Source of the DNA: Gambelia wislizenii
Lineage: Eukaryota > Chordata > Lepidosauria > Squamata > Crotaphytidae
Assembly: GCA_030847615.1 (NCBI GenBank)
Contig: JAUMIR010000003.1
Location: forward strand, 58,265,001 to 58,329,000
Direction: 5' to 3'
DNA length: 64,000 nucleotides
The position numbers and the translations under genes are program-made. The number at the start of each line of letters is the position of its first letter. Position 1 is the stretch's first letter. Positions 1-9,971 of this stretch are shown one piece after another. The notes under the pieces were generated by a model, which searched no databases, was not told where the DNA came from, and saw only the letters and a program-made list of their open reading frames with translations.

Positions 1-870
1 CCCCTGCTGAAGATATAATGGCTTTAAATAGGTAGGGTTAAAATAAAGGCCCTTTATTTCATCCCATATCTGTGTGTGGTCTCTTTATTTCTCCAAGCCA
101 GTTCATAATTGCCTTACCAGCCGGCCTGCACAACCTGCCGGCTGGGAAGCCCCTTCTGGGCTGCTCGGAGGAAAGAGACCTCTCTGACATTGCTGGCAAG
201 CACCAGCGACGAGAGGAGAGGGGCGGGGCCAGAGTGGTTAAATAGGCCTGCTATCCCTCTCCTCGGCCTCTTTCTTCGTGGCGACCCACCCTCCCGCCGC
301 TGGAATAGTATGATAATGGTTGCTTCGGAGCCGGGTAGGAATTCCCCCCCCCCTTTTCTCAGGGGATTTTTTGCCTACCCCATACTAGGAAGGCAGCAGT
401 ACAGGAAGATTGGCCAGGGTGGTGTCGGTTAGGTAAATTCCCAGGTTTTGAGGAGAAATGGGGGAGGCGTAGCTTACGGTGGGTACCTATGACGCTGATT
501 TCAGTGAAGGGACGGCCTCTGGAAGGGTCTCCTTAGCTCGTATGAACTGGGAGAACAGAAGGAGACCTACCTTGGGATTGGCCTGAGGGATAAACCCCTC
601 ACCTTAACCTGTACGCATTGGGTGAGGGGCTTTCGGGTTAATCTTCCAGACACGAGCCAGCTTGAGAGCAACCCCAGGCATTGGGGTGGCTCAATAGGGC
701 CAGGGGAAGCTGGGGGCATAAGTCCAGGAGGGATGATCCGCCCCAACTGCTCCCACACTAGGTTGCCTCCCCCTGCTGAAGATTTAAGGGCTTTAAATAG
801 GTAGGGTTAAAATAAAGACCCTTTATTTCATCCCATATCTGTGTGTGGTCTCTTTATTTCTCCGAATTAG
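1..870 (+). mobile_element. LTR-like repeat unit: two 94-bp direct repeats around a G+C-rich body
   Basis: Positions 1-94 and 770-863 are the same 94-bp block with three substitutions and no indel. Each copy carries AATAAA followed by a GT-rich stretch (tgtgtgtggtctctt), the usual layout of a retroviral or LTR-retrotransposon polyadenylation region. Homology fades a few bases after ctcc, at gttcata. The 675 bp between the copies is much more G+C-rich than the flanks and has no convincing reading frame. It could be tandem LTRs left by unequal recombination, or the B1-A2-B2 end of an Ngaro-type split-repeat element. The window edge hides the left side, so the class stays open. Confidence 0.5.
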
Positions 871-1189
871 TTCATAGAGGGCTTTCTCTCAATCCCACCA
901 CCATCAGAAGCATGTGCTTTCTCAGTAGCTGATTGCAAGCTGTGGAATTCCCTTCTCTGTGTGTGGGGGGGGGTGGTCCTTCTCTCGTCTCTTTCTCCTA
1001 GCAGGTGAAGGTCTTTCTGTTTATCCAGGATGCTGCCTTGAACTCTCTGTTGCAGTAGGTCTTTTAATTGGAGTGGGCTGTATTTTTATCATTATAACTA
1101 TATTAACTTTCTTTGTAAACTGCTTTAAATTAATATCTTCAACACGATTCTTGGTTCGTTTGTTTTTTAAACTTTTGTATCATCCATCA

Positions 1190-1325
1190 TTTTAACTGTA
1201 TGATGTTTTCATTTATATTGTGGGCACTTTGGGTCACATGTTGGGAGAAAGGTGAGATATAGCCACCTTGAATCCCATCTTAGGAGAAAGGTGGGATATA
1301 AATGCAATAAATAAATAAATAAAAT
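1190..1325 (+). repeat. L2-type LINE or SINE 3' tail
   Basis: The segment contains two similar stretches of the form 'accttgaatccca..ttaggagaaaggtgggatataaatg' and ends in an aaataaataaat tail. This 'gagaaaggYgggatataaat' ending is typical of L2-derived tails in reptiles. No coding part is visible. Confidence 0.5.
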
Positions 1326-2589
1326 ATAAATAAAATAAGCCACCCCCAAATAAGTGCTCCCCACTTTGGTCATTCTTTCAACAAATATATAAGTTATTGT
1401 TTTTCCAGTACTAAAACTTTACTGAGAGAAGGTAAACTGTTGCAGAAACAGTTTAATGGGAAAGGAGGTGATAGTAAAGATCGTGACTGTGGATAGCTTT
1501 TTGGTTAAATTATGCAAATGCATCTGCTGAACTACTGGCATGGCTGGTTAAGAATAGAAATATGCTTTCAACATGTATCCCATAACCTCCACCATTTCAC
1601 AGATGAAAAATTGGCACTTGTTTGACAACTACCATCAAAGCATGGTCAAAAGGGTGGGGTCAACAAGAAAGAAGCAAAGGTTATTATAGAGGAAGAACAC
1701 ACAAAACAACTATTTTAAGCCAAAAAACTCTAGTATTTATGTAGGGAGTTTAGGAAAAGCCTGAAAAGGGGATAAATACTTTGTGTGTGCATGTGTGTGC
1801 ACAACATAATTAATAATAAAACTATGTAATAAATTATTCAAACTTTTAAAAAATGCCTTTATTAGACCTGCTCAAAATTATAGCTTTCTCTCAAATCCAC
1901 TGAATGAACTCACTGTTTACACTCACCCCCTCTCTCCAAGGCACATTATAGATCAGGTCATATCCCAGCTTCCCCATAAAGTAACACACATGTGGTCACC
2001 TTGAGCCAATTATAGTTTCTCAGCCTAACCTATTTCACAGGGTTGTTCTTTGAATAAAAAAATTGGGTGAGGTGGGGAAATCCTCCTCCTCCTCCTCTTC
2101 ACATCTGAAAGGCACCTAGAACACAGTTCCGAGGTGGCAGAATTCAAAGGGGGTATCTTCAAGGACTCACCTCACCTCCACATCTGCTTTTTACAAGATG
2201 TGTTCATTCCTTTTACTTACCCTAAGAAGCAATTTGGAGTCACACAGCACAGGATGTTCTGCTCCATAGCTAAGACAAACTGCAACAGTTTGCTTTTTCC
2301 CAAACCTACTGGGGAGGGCAAGAGTTTCCCCTTCTCTTGTCTTCTCTTCCTTCTTCTGAGTTAACTGATTGCAAGCTGAGTACACAGGATTCCAGAAGGT
2401 TAACCAAAGCCATCTCTTGGGCGCGAGGATATTTTATCTATTAGTGAGTATGTGCAGTATAAGTACCAAAGTTCCCTTTATTTAAAAATCCCTTTCCAGT
2501 GCTGATGTACTATCTGGAGAGACACAGTGTCAGCAAAGAAAGGGACAGGAGAAAGCATCACATTGCCAGAGTGATGAGACATAGAGATC
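1326..2589. other. No gene seen; A+T-rich intergenic or intronic DNA
   Basis: Nothing coding is visible. A short stretch near 2000-2060 (ctcagcctaacctatttcacagg and following) resembles the body of a tRNA-headed reptile SINE but is too diverged to bound. A (tcc)n run lies near 2083-2097. Confidence 0.5.
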
Positions 2590-2591
2590 TA

Positions 2592-2819
2592 TAGTTCTCC
2601 CTTCATATTCGCTGGGGTTTGGTTCCAGGACCCCCCGTGGATACCAAAATCCGTGAATACTCAAGTCCCATTATATGCAATGGCATAGCAAAATGGTGTC
2701 CCTTATATAAGATGGCAAAATCAAGGTTTGCTTTTTGGATTATTATTTTTGAGAATATTTTCAAGCCGTGAATATTTAAATCCATGGATACCAAATCCGT
2801 GAATACAGAGGGACAACTG
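2592..2819. mobile_element. Tigger-like (pogo/Tc1-mariner) MITE, about 228 bp
   Basis: The left end (atagttctcccttc) and right end (gagggacaactgt) are imperfect inverted repeats, each flanked by TA, the target duplication of Tc1/mariner and pogo elements. The interior ('ggtttggttccaggacccc', 'ccgtgaatac') matches the style of MER2/Tigger-type nonautonomous elements. It has no transposase. A second copy in the other orientation lies at 9746-9971. Confidence 0.65.
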
Positions 2820-3251
2820 TATAACAGAATTAGGAGTAGTCTCATTTTTGTTTTCCTCACATTTCTGTATCCAAGTAGGCAATGCAAGTGAAGAGATCCA
2901 ACAAGACAGGATTAATATTGGGCAGTAAGTTCAGACATAATTAGGAATGACAGACCACAGCTATGTTTAATATGTTTAAAATGTAAGTCAATATCTAACC
3001 ACAAGTCAGTTTTAAAACATGCGCACAATGTTAAACCAATATTTGTTTAGCTTAACCTTGGGTTCTTTTGTTGATCTGAACCAGGAATTATATCACAGCA
3101 ATAAACAACCTTTATGATTTTTTTAAAATTTTGATCTCTACAGAAAATGAGATCATAAGAGAATAGTGACCATAACAAAATCAAACCAGAAACTCTACGA
3201 GTTGGAGTACCCATGTCTTACATTAAACCTTTAGAAAAAGAAAACTGTGTA

Positions 3252-3504
3252 CAGTAGGGCCCCCATATCCGCTGATTCATTATCCACTGATTCAGTTATC
3301 CATGGACAGAAAACAGTACACCTACCATAGAGTCTTCCTAGAAAATGTCTAGAGAGGCATCCTCTCTAGATATTTTCTAGGTTCTCCAAGGCAACTTTAT
3401 GGTATTATAAACAGGATGTCCCATTATTTTCAATGGTGCTCGCTGTCATCTGTGGTTTTCAGTATCCACGGGGGGGGGGATCCAATCCTATGGGGGTCCT
3501 ACTG
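3252..3504. mobile_element. Tigger-like MITE, 253 bp, TA flanked
   Basis: The element starts cagtagggcccccat and ends gggggtcctactg, with TA on both sides. Internally the two halves of 'cctagaaaatgtctagagagg' face each other as a strong hairpin. The element at 43294-43530 is the same subfamily. Confidence 0.7.
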
Positions 3505-3506
3505 TA

Positions 3507-4230
3507 GTGCAGAAAGTACAATGCTCTTGAAAAATTAGTATTTCATATTTTAATTTGGATTATCTTTTATCATTTTTGCTTAATGAAAGCAAAAAGTTTA
3601 AGGACTATTAACTTTACCCACTTCAGTCTTGTAACCAAACTACAAAATTTAAACAGTATTACAGACCATATACAAGAGCTAAGAATTAGATGATCTACAT
3701 GTTGTGACTGAGCATGATTTTGCAGCAGGAATCACACAGTCCAGCTCAGCAGAAATAATCTGCATGTCCAGAATGATTGCTAAGAAAATAGTCAGAAAAT
3801 ATCTGTTTTAATGAAGTGAAAGAATTGCTGGGCACAAACATGGAAAGCAAATGAGAACAAACAAAACTTTACCAAGAGAAAATCAACATGGCTTCTGCAA
3901 AAGGAAGTACAGTAATTCCCAAGTTATTAGAATTCTTTGGAGCATATCAAGAAATGAGTAGACAAATGCAATTTAGCAAACTATTGGGTACCTTGAGGAT
4001 GGATCCATTGGGTACCTTGTTCTAATTGAGTTGGCAAATGTGTAAGTCCTACCACATCAGAATGCAGGTGGGAGTATTCTGTATTAGTGAATGGTATTTC
4101 ATATCCAAACACGTAAATCCATGGAAGGTTTATATCTACAGATTAGTATGCCAGGAAGAAAGATTATATTTACATGGAATTATTTGTCATAGTCTCCATC
4201 TACAGTTTGAAATGGTATAGTCAAGACATC
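3507..4230. other. No gene or recognisable repeat seen
   Basis: A+T-rich sequence with frequent stops in all frames. I see no repeat boundary I can defend. Confidence 0.4.
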
Positions 4231-4640
4231 AATGAAAACTAAGCCTGAAAGTGGGGAAATGCAGCTAGAGGATATGGAAGACCAAAACATTAGTTCCTTT
4301 TCAGCAGCCGTGGGGAGGGAGGCCTTTAAACTGGGTTTGGCTCTTCCTCCAGTTCAAGACAGGCAGAGCAGTAGTCAAAAGAATAACAGTGCTAGCATCC
4401 TAGGGATAAGAGCCAATCCAGCCTTCCCCAGAGATGGCAAAGCAAGCTCCAGCACCATGCATGAAGAACTCCACAACAACAGCAAAGGAGGAAAGGACTC
4501 CCTCTGCACGGGTGCTGAAAAGGAACCTTGACAGTAAGTACCAATGTTCCATTCTTCCAGCAGTGCAGGGAGGTAGTGCTTTAGACTGGGACCTACCAAA
4601 GTAGTCCCTCCTAGGGTGGGCAACCCTGGAACCAAGGCTT

Positions 4641-5015
4641 TTACACTACCTGTTGCAGCACTTGGCAGCCAAAGGCTGCTTCTGCCAATGCAAACTTATC
4701 AATATGGTAATGTTTAACAAAGGACAAAGGAGAAGACCATGTGGAGGCCTTAAAAATATCACCCAAAGATGTCATAGTGGAAAATGCAGCCAATGTAGCC
4801 ACACTCCATGAAGAATGAGCCTGAATCCCTTGGAGAACAGTCAGAGAACTATGGACATATGCTGCCTCAATACATAGGCATAACCAATACGCAACAGTGG
4901 AAAAGAAAACCTTCTTCCCCTTAGACAACTCAGAAAAGGAAACAAATAAGGAATATGATTTCCTGAACTCCTTAGTTCTATCCAAATAAAACTTCAATGC
5001 TCTCAGCACATCCAA
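4641..5015 (-). pseudogene. DIRS tyrosine recombinase, C-terminal catalytic part (broken)
   Basis: This piece encodes 124 residues of the catalytic domain of a DIRS recombinase, the enzyme that integrates the circular cDNA. In the piece's own numbering, His67, Trp93 and Tyr103 sit where the family has its conserved H, W and catalytic Y (WSSPLSFVKHY). The HxxR box reads HSSW, so the expected Arg is Trp70. The codon at 4806-4808 (minus) is TGG, one C-to-T change from CGG, as expected from CpG decay. The protein would be inactive even if expressed. The N-terminal half of the same recombinase lies at 5318-5560. Confidence 0.75.
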
Positions 5016-5317
5016 CCTATGCCAATTTTTCTCCCTAACATCTGTAATATTAGGGCAAAAAGAAGGTAGGAAGGTGGGCCCTATGAAAAACTGAATTAAC
5101 TTTTGGTATAAAAGAAAGATCTAAACAAAGAACCACTGAGTCATTGTGAATAACACATAATTCTTCCCTGACAGACAGACAGAGTTCCCAACTCGGAGAC
5201 ACAATGTGCAGTGGTAATGGCTACCAAGAACGCTATCTTATAGGTGAGAAATTTTAAGTCTGCTGAACGCTAAGTTTCAGTGGAAGGCTTGATGACAGCT
5301 TGCAGAACATTCAAGTT

Positions 5318-5560
5318 TCAAGAAGAAAAACAATGAATAATTGATTGTTTCAAAAGTTTCACTCCCTTTAAGAAACTATGAACATGAAGAAAGTACACTA
5401 AGGACTTATTACGAGTACCTTTCAGAACAGAGCCCAATGCAGACACATGACTCTTAAGTGTGTTGGCATTAAAACCCTTACTAAGCCCTGGTTGTAAAAA
5501 GACTAACACTGTACCAATGGAAGCTCCTTGAGGACAGATCCTTTTGCTACAAAATGGCAA
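5318..5560 (-). pseudogene. DIRS tyrosine recombinase, N-terminal part (fragment)
   Basis: The 80-residue piece contains 'VLVFLQPGLSKGFNANTLKS', 'HVSALGSVLKGTR' and 'HVHSFLKGVK'. These match the N-terminal DNA-binding segment of DIRS recombinases. It precedes the catalytic fragment at 4641-5015 in element order, with stops and frame changes between them. Confidence 0.65.
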
Positions 5561-5886
5561 AATGCCCTCTGAGTGGACTCATACAAGCAAATGGTAGAGG
5601 GTCTCCTAGCCACTAAAATGGTTTTAATTACATCCTCACCATTACCAGCTATCATTAGTCTCTTCCTTTCAACGTCCAAGCATGGAGTTGTAACCAGCAG
5701 GGATCTGGATGAAACAGACCACAGAGGAACAGGCCAGCTCTCCTGAATCTGCAGCTCTATCCGATCAGGGAACCAATGGTGGTGTGACTACCGGGGAGCT
5801 ATGAAAATTACTTTGGCCCTCTCTGCTCCAATTTTTCTGAGAACCCTCAAAAAGAGATTTATTGGGGGGAAAGCATAACACAAAAC

Positions 5887-6604
5887 TCAAGGCCAAGCAA
5901 TCATGAACGCATCAAAAGCTAATGCCCCTTTTGTCCAGAATCTGGATATGAAGTGCGGATGTTTGTGATTTTCAATCAAGCCAAACAGGTCCACCCATGG
6001 AAGACTGAATCTGTGAACAACTATCTGGAACACTATCGAATGTAGGCCCCATTCTCCTGGATCGAGAGTCTGCCTGCTCAACCAGTCAGCTTGACAATTA
6101 AGCACGCCCTGCAAATACTCCACTTGAAAAGAACATAGATGATATTCCACTAACTGGAATAATCTGATTTGTCTCACACCTGAGGGGACAAGATCAAGCC
6201 CCCCTGCCCCATCTGTTGATGTGGGCTCTGGTAGATATGTTGTCCATCTGAACTAACACATGGTGGTTTTGCAGTCCTGCTCCAAGTTTGAGAAGTGCTA
6301 AGTGAACTGCCTGGAGTTCTAGCCCTTTCTGATGGAGACATCAGACACTGATCCACCTGAATTCCACAATGCCCCCCCCACAGTCCTTCAGTGAAGTGTT
6401 GGTGGTCACCGCTATCCCTCTGGGATTCCAAATCGGCAATCCCTCCAATAGAAAATCTGACAACTGCAACCTCAAAGAGTCCCTCACCAAGGGAAAAAGA
6501 CAAACTCTTAGGTGATGTTTTTGCAAATTTTGACCCTGAAAGGGTAGGCGAACCCACTGCAGTTCTCTCAGATGTAATCTGACCCACAGACAGAGTCTAT
6601 GCAA
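5887..6604 (-). pseudogene. DIRS RNase H region and C-terminal linker (frameshifted)
   Basis: Two overlapping minus-strand frames carry one domain. The upper piece (6341-6604) has the RNase H core region in the usual position after RT. The lower piece (5887-6177) reads 'LNCQADWLSRQTLDPGEWGL' and then 'VVHRFSLPWVDLFGLIENHK'. That is the diagnostic DIRS end of RNase H (ADWLSR..EW.L..F..I...F..P.VDLF). The switch of frame near 6177 shows the element is dead. Confidence 0.75.
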
Positions 6605-6629
6605 GCCACCATCAGTCCCAGTAACTTAG

Positions 6630-6851
6630 CTAAGGACTGAGAGGGGTGTCCTCCCAACTCAACACTTCCCTGATCAAGTCCTGTAATTTTATCCTCTGCT
6701 CACCAGGGAGAAAGATGACCATATCAATGACATTCCTTAAGTGTTGTAACTGTTGGACCGGTTCCAGGTGAATGTTGTCCCTGTTGATCATGAAACCATA
6801 GGTTTCCAGGCACGGAATGGTTGTCTCCACATCCTGTGTCACCTTTTGCAT
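6630..6851 (-). pseudogene. DIRS reverse transcriptase fragment
   Basis: The piece 'YGFMINRDNIHLEPVQQLQH' followed by 'LRNVIDMVIFLPGEQRIKLQ' fits the thumb-side end of DIRS/Ty3-type RT (GF.IN..KS.L.P.Q...HLG..ID....LP..K). It sits directly upstream of the RNase H piece. The palm motifs with the catalytic Asp pair are not in this frame. Confidence 0.7.
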
Positions 6852-6915
6852 TGATGATGCTCAGATTAACAGGTCATCCAGATACTGATGGACATGAACC
6901 CCCTGCAACCTGAGA

Positions 6916-7239
6916 TTAGATATCAAGGCTACAACAACTTTGGTAAACATGCTGGGGGAAGCTGATAACCTGAAGGGAGGGGCTCAATAGTGATAGTGAT
7001 AGTGATAGTGACCTGTATGATCTAAAATCCCTCTGATTAAAACGACTCCTAGATTCCCCTAAAGGTCTGGCTGCCAGGATGAAAGGACTTGTCTTTAGCT
7101 CCACTAAAACATCTTCTAACGTGTCACCAAATAATTTGGATACCTTAAAAGGGCATCTAGTGAGATTAGATTTAGCCTTGGTATCTGTGTCCCAGTTTTT
7201 AAGCCATAATTGGTGATGCACTGCAACGTTGGCTGTCAA
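6916..7239 (-). pseudogene. DIRS linker region upstream of RT (fragment)
   Basis: 'LKNWDTDTKAKSNLTRCPFK' followed by 'SKLFGDTLEDVLVELKTS' resembles the conserved linker between the gag-like ORF and RT in DIRS elements. Its middle encodes a Ser/Leu repeat from an (agtgat)n expansion on the plus strand at about 6988-7012. Confidence 0.5.
6988..7012 (+). repeat. (agtgat)n hexamer microsatellite
   Basis: About four copies of a six-base unit interrupt the DIRS remnant and encode the Ser/Leu repeat of the linker fragment. Confidence 0.8.
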
Positions 7240-7299
7240 GGACCTGAAGAGAATTGCAAGACACCTAAGCTGGCATTTGCCATAAGTCCTTGAGTTTGC

Positions 7300-7405
7300 A
7301 AGGACTGAGCAGGGTTGTTGATGACAGAGTGACTTGGAGCACTCTCATTTACAGGGTTGCCATGAGTCAAAGTCGACTTGATGGCAGTTAACAACTGCAA
7401 CCAGC
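7300..7405 (+). repeat. SINE fragment with BovB-type 3' end
   Basis: 'gccatgagtcaaagtcgact' followed by 'tgatggcagttaacaac' matches the common BovB-derived tail used by lizard SINEs (gccataagtcRgRaRcgacttgaaggca...aacaac). Only the 3' part is recognisable. Confidence 0.55.
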
Positions 7406-8729
7406 TAGTCCTGCAGGCTGCCTACCAAGACAGCATACCATCAACCTAACTCCCTACACCCTGCCAGTTGTCACAATAGAATACAACTGCAAACAATTTA
7501 ATAGATAGAGCACTAGTAGGGGGGAAATTATGTCCAAACCAATTAGGGCAGGATAATAAAATCCTACTCTGCCTAAAAGGCAATCAAAAACTTCCAAGCT
7601 GTGCCAAGGAAGCGAGGGTGGGTAACCGCTCACACCAACAGAGACCAGGGAGCTGTACTGCATTAATAAATCCAACATGTGTTGTGCTCTGCTGATGTCA
7701 CCAGTCTGTGCCATGACATCCTTCTTTGTGCCAAGCACAGGGGAAGGCTAAAGTATCTACATTCAAGCATAAGAAGTGAGATTATGGAAACAGAACATTG
7801 CTAGCTATGTCAGCTGAGATCATTTTGAGCAAGCTGTTGGATCCATCTTCCTTTAAAAAATATAACACAATACTTTGCCCCCAACAGAACTGAAAGAAAA
7901 GTTGACAATCCTTCTACTATACATGGACATAACAGAAGAATTGCTCAGTGTGGAGCTTAAAAGAATCCTCTTTGGTCTCTTCTTAGACAAACATCTACTG
8001 CACTGGCGTACCATGTTAGCCATTCCTTTCAACTAGAGGGCACCATGTGCTTCCAATATATAATGTTATTAAAGGAGATCCAAACACTTTGTTTAGGGAA
8101 TATCAGAAGGACATGTAATTTAGATTTTTTAAAAAAAAAAAAATATTCTGATGCGTTAAACATTCTAAGTATTATATACACTTGAAATTCCATTTATTCC
8201 CTCAAAATTACATTTATTTTAAAAAATTAATTTATGTTAAAAAAAAATTCTCTAAAGTAATCCTGGATATTTTACATTTTCTAGAGACAACATCCTTCTA
8301 GAAAATGTAAAGTATCCATAGACTGCTAGCTGAACCAATGTTAGATTCAGAATAAGAGGATGACTGCCATGACCAACAGAAGCTAAGCAATTCTTTGTTC
8401 ATTTTGTTCTCAATGGCTATAACTAATTTTCAGGGTAAAGGTCATTTTTTAAAAGCAGTATAGCTACTAAGCAACCACTCTTTAATCATTCTCTTTTAAA
8501 ATAATTTTTGTATGTGTATAAGCAAGCCACACATCTGTTCTTTTTAAATTGGGAGAGAGGGGTCTTAATTTAAACATCCTATATAAAGATGCAGAAAGGG
8601 GATATGAAGCACATCATTTGATTTAAAAAATTATAATGCATATAACATATAACAAAAATATTTTTAAAATATAACACATATAACATGATTTCTTTTAGCG
8701 AGCGGAGTATATTAGATTTTATAACAGTT
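7406..8729. other. No gene recognised
   Basis: A 94-codon minus-strand open stretch at 7454-7738 matches nothing I know. The rest is A+T-rich, with poly-A and poly-T runs near 8133-8240 and 8560-8700. Confidence 0.4.

Positions 8730-8779
<50 letters not shown>
8730..8779 (+). repeat. (gaaa)n microsatellite
   Basis: About 12 uninterrupted tetranucleotide units. They give the artefactual Phe/Leu-Ser-Phe repeat in the minus-strand frame. Confidence 0.95.
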
Positions 8780-9175
8780 GGTCACATGTTTCTTCTGCAT
8801 TAAAATCTTTATATTTGACATTATTTCCTTTAATGTATTTATTAGAAGCCTTTCAAAGCTATAGTCTTTCCTAGGCAGCTTAAAATATAAGACATGCAAT
8901 CAAGTTTATATGTGCTATTGCTTTAGACAATACAGACTTCTATAAACAACCCATACTATGTCAGTGTGGTTTAAAGAGTCCTACATTTTAGTTCATAATG
9001 AAAGATTTTAACAAAGGCCTTCAACATTTACTTCTTTCTTGGATGAATAACAGTGGTAGTAGATATGTTGCTATTCAGTTTCAGTTGCTAGGATATGTTA
9101 ACTCTGCCTTTTTTAAAAGCCCTACTCTAAATAAGATTGCTATTCAGCTGCCTCATAAATATCACAGTCTTTTAC

Positions 9176-9366
9176 TCTATATTTAACTCTGGCAGTATTT
9201 TTGAAAAGCTTAGTAGAGGACAGTAAATCAACCTTTTCTGCAAACCATCTTAACTTGTTTTGCCTATCTATATTTTGAAGCACCATTTCATCTAACGAAA
9301 GTACATTGAGTAGTTCTGCTGACACACCAAACTGCGTCATCATATTTCTCAGCGAGTCTTCAGAGC
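9176..9366 (-). CDS. Candidate internal coding exon, unrecognised protein
   Basis: On the minus strand an open frame starts after an acceptor-like tgaaaacag at 9367-9375 and runs to a stop at 9140. It begins GSEDSLRNMMTQFGV (Gly shared with the upstream exon) and continues with amphipathic, low-bias sequence (SAELLNVLSLDEMVLQNIDR, then QNKLRWFAEK), unlike the simple-sequence ORFs around it. Possible donors are AAG|GTTGAT (exon end 9233) and AGA|GTAAAA (exon end 9176); both are weak and both leave phase 0. If the exon begins at 9366 it needs one base from the previous exon, exactly what the exon at 24270-24333 supplies (AAA G|GC TCT). The pyrimidine tract is poor. I do not recognise the protein. 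It could be chance, an old retrocopy or a real exon. Confidence 0.3.
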
Positions 9367-9745
9367 CTGTTTTCAGTACATTTTATAATTAGAAGAGTTA
9401 TCATTGGTGTGTTTACCCAGAATGATGACATTCATTATTATTTTTCAAAATCAGAATATAAAATCATGTGTGATAGATATGAAAATTCCCCAAACTCTGT
9501 TTTCAAAATTTCATCTAAATTGTCTTATCTTTTTCTCAAATCAGATTTTAAAGTTTGGGCTGAATCCTATTGTTAGTCCCAACTAAGTAGATCCATTAAA
9601 TCAATGGGATTTGCATGCTTACCATTCAGCAACTGATTCAATGGGTTTACTGTAGTTGGAACAAAAACTAGGATTCGGGTTTTTGTGTCTGTTTTTCTGT
9701 AGAAATTCATGAATATTTTGGCATTCACTTGAATTCATATATGTA

Positions 9746-9971
9746 CAGTCAGACCTCTGTAACAACAGATTCTGCATGCATGGATTCAACCATTCATGAC
9801 TTGAAAGTATTCCCCAAAAAAGATTCCAAAAAACCAACTTTGATTTTGCCATGTTATATAAGGGACCCTGTTTTACTACACCATTGTATGTAATGGGACT
9901 TAGGCATCCACAGTTTTTTGTATCCACAGTGAGTCCTGGAACCAAACCCCAGCAAATACCAAGGCCCACTA
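9746..9971. mobile_element. Tigger-like MITE, inverted relative to 2592-2819
   Basis: Its left end follows TA (acagtcagacctctgtaac). Its right part reads 'gagtcctggaaccaaacccc' and 'ataccaaggcccactata'. The interior ('gattttgccatgttatataa', 'tatgtaatgggactt') is the reverse complement of the 2592-2819 copy. Confidence 0.6.

Larger units (their letters stand above)
4240..7245 (-). mobile_element. Decayed DIRS-type tyrosine-recombinase retrotransposon
   Basis: Reading on the minus strand from about 7240 down to 4640, the pieces come in DIRS order: a linker upstream of RT, RT with RNase H, then a tyrosine recombinase. Frames are broken by stops and shifts, so several short open pieces represent one old element. 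The low-coordinate end (4240-4640) looks like DIRS 3' noncoding sequence; the exact ends are uncertain and no terminal inverted repeat was confirmed. DIRS elements integrate by recombinase and normally leave no target duplication, and none is visible here. Confidence 0.75.

Noticed and set aside
7454..7738. 94-codon minus-strand frame next to the DIRS remnant
   Set aside because: It could be DIRS ORF1, but I see no motif that links it to that family.
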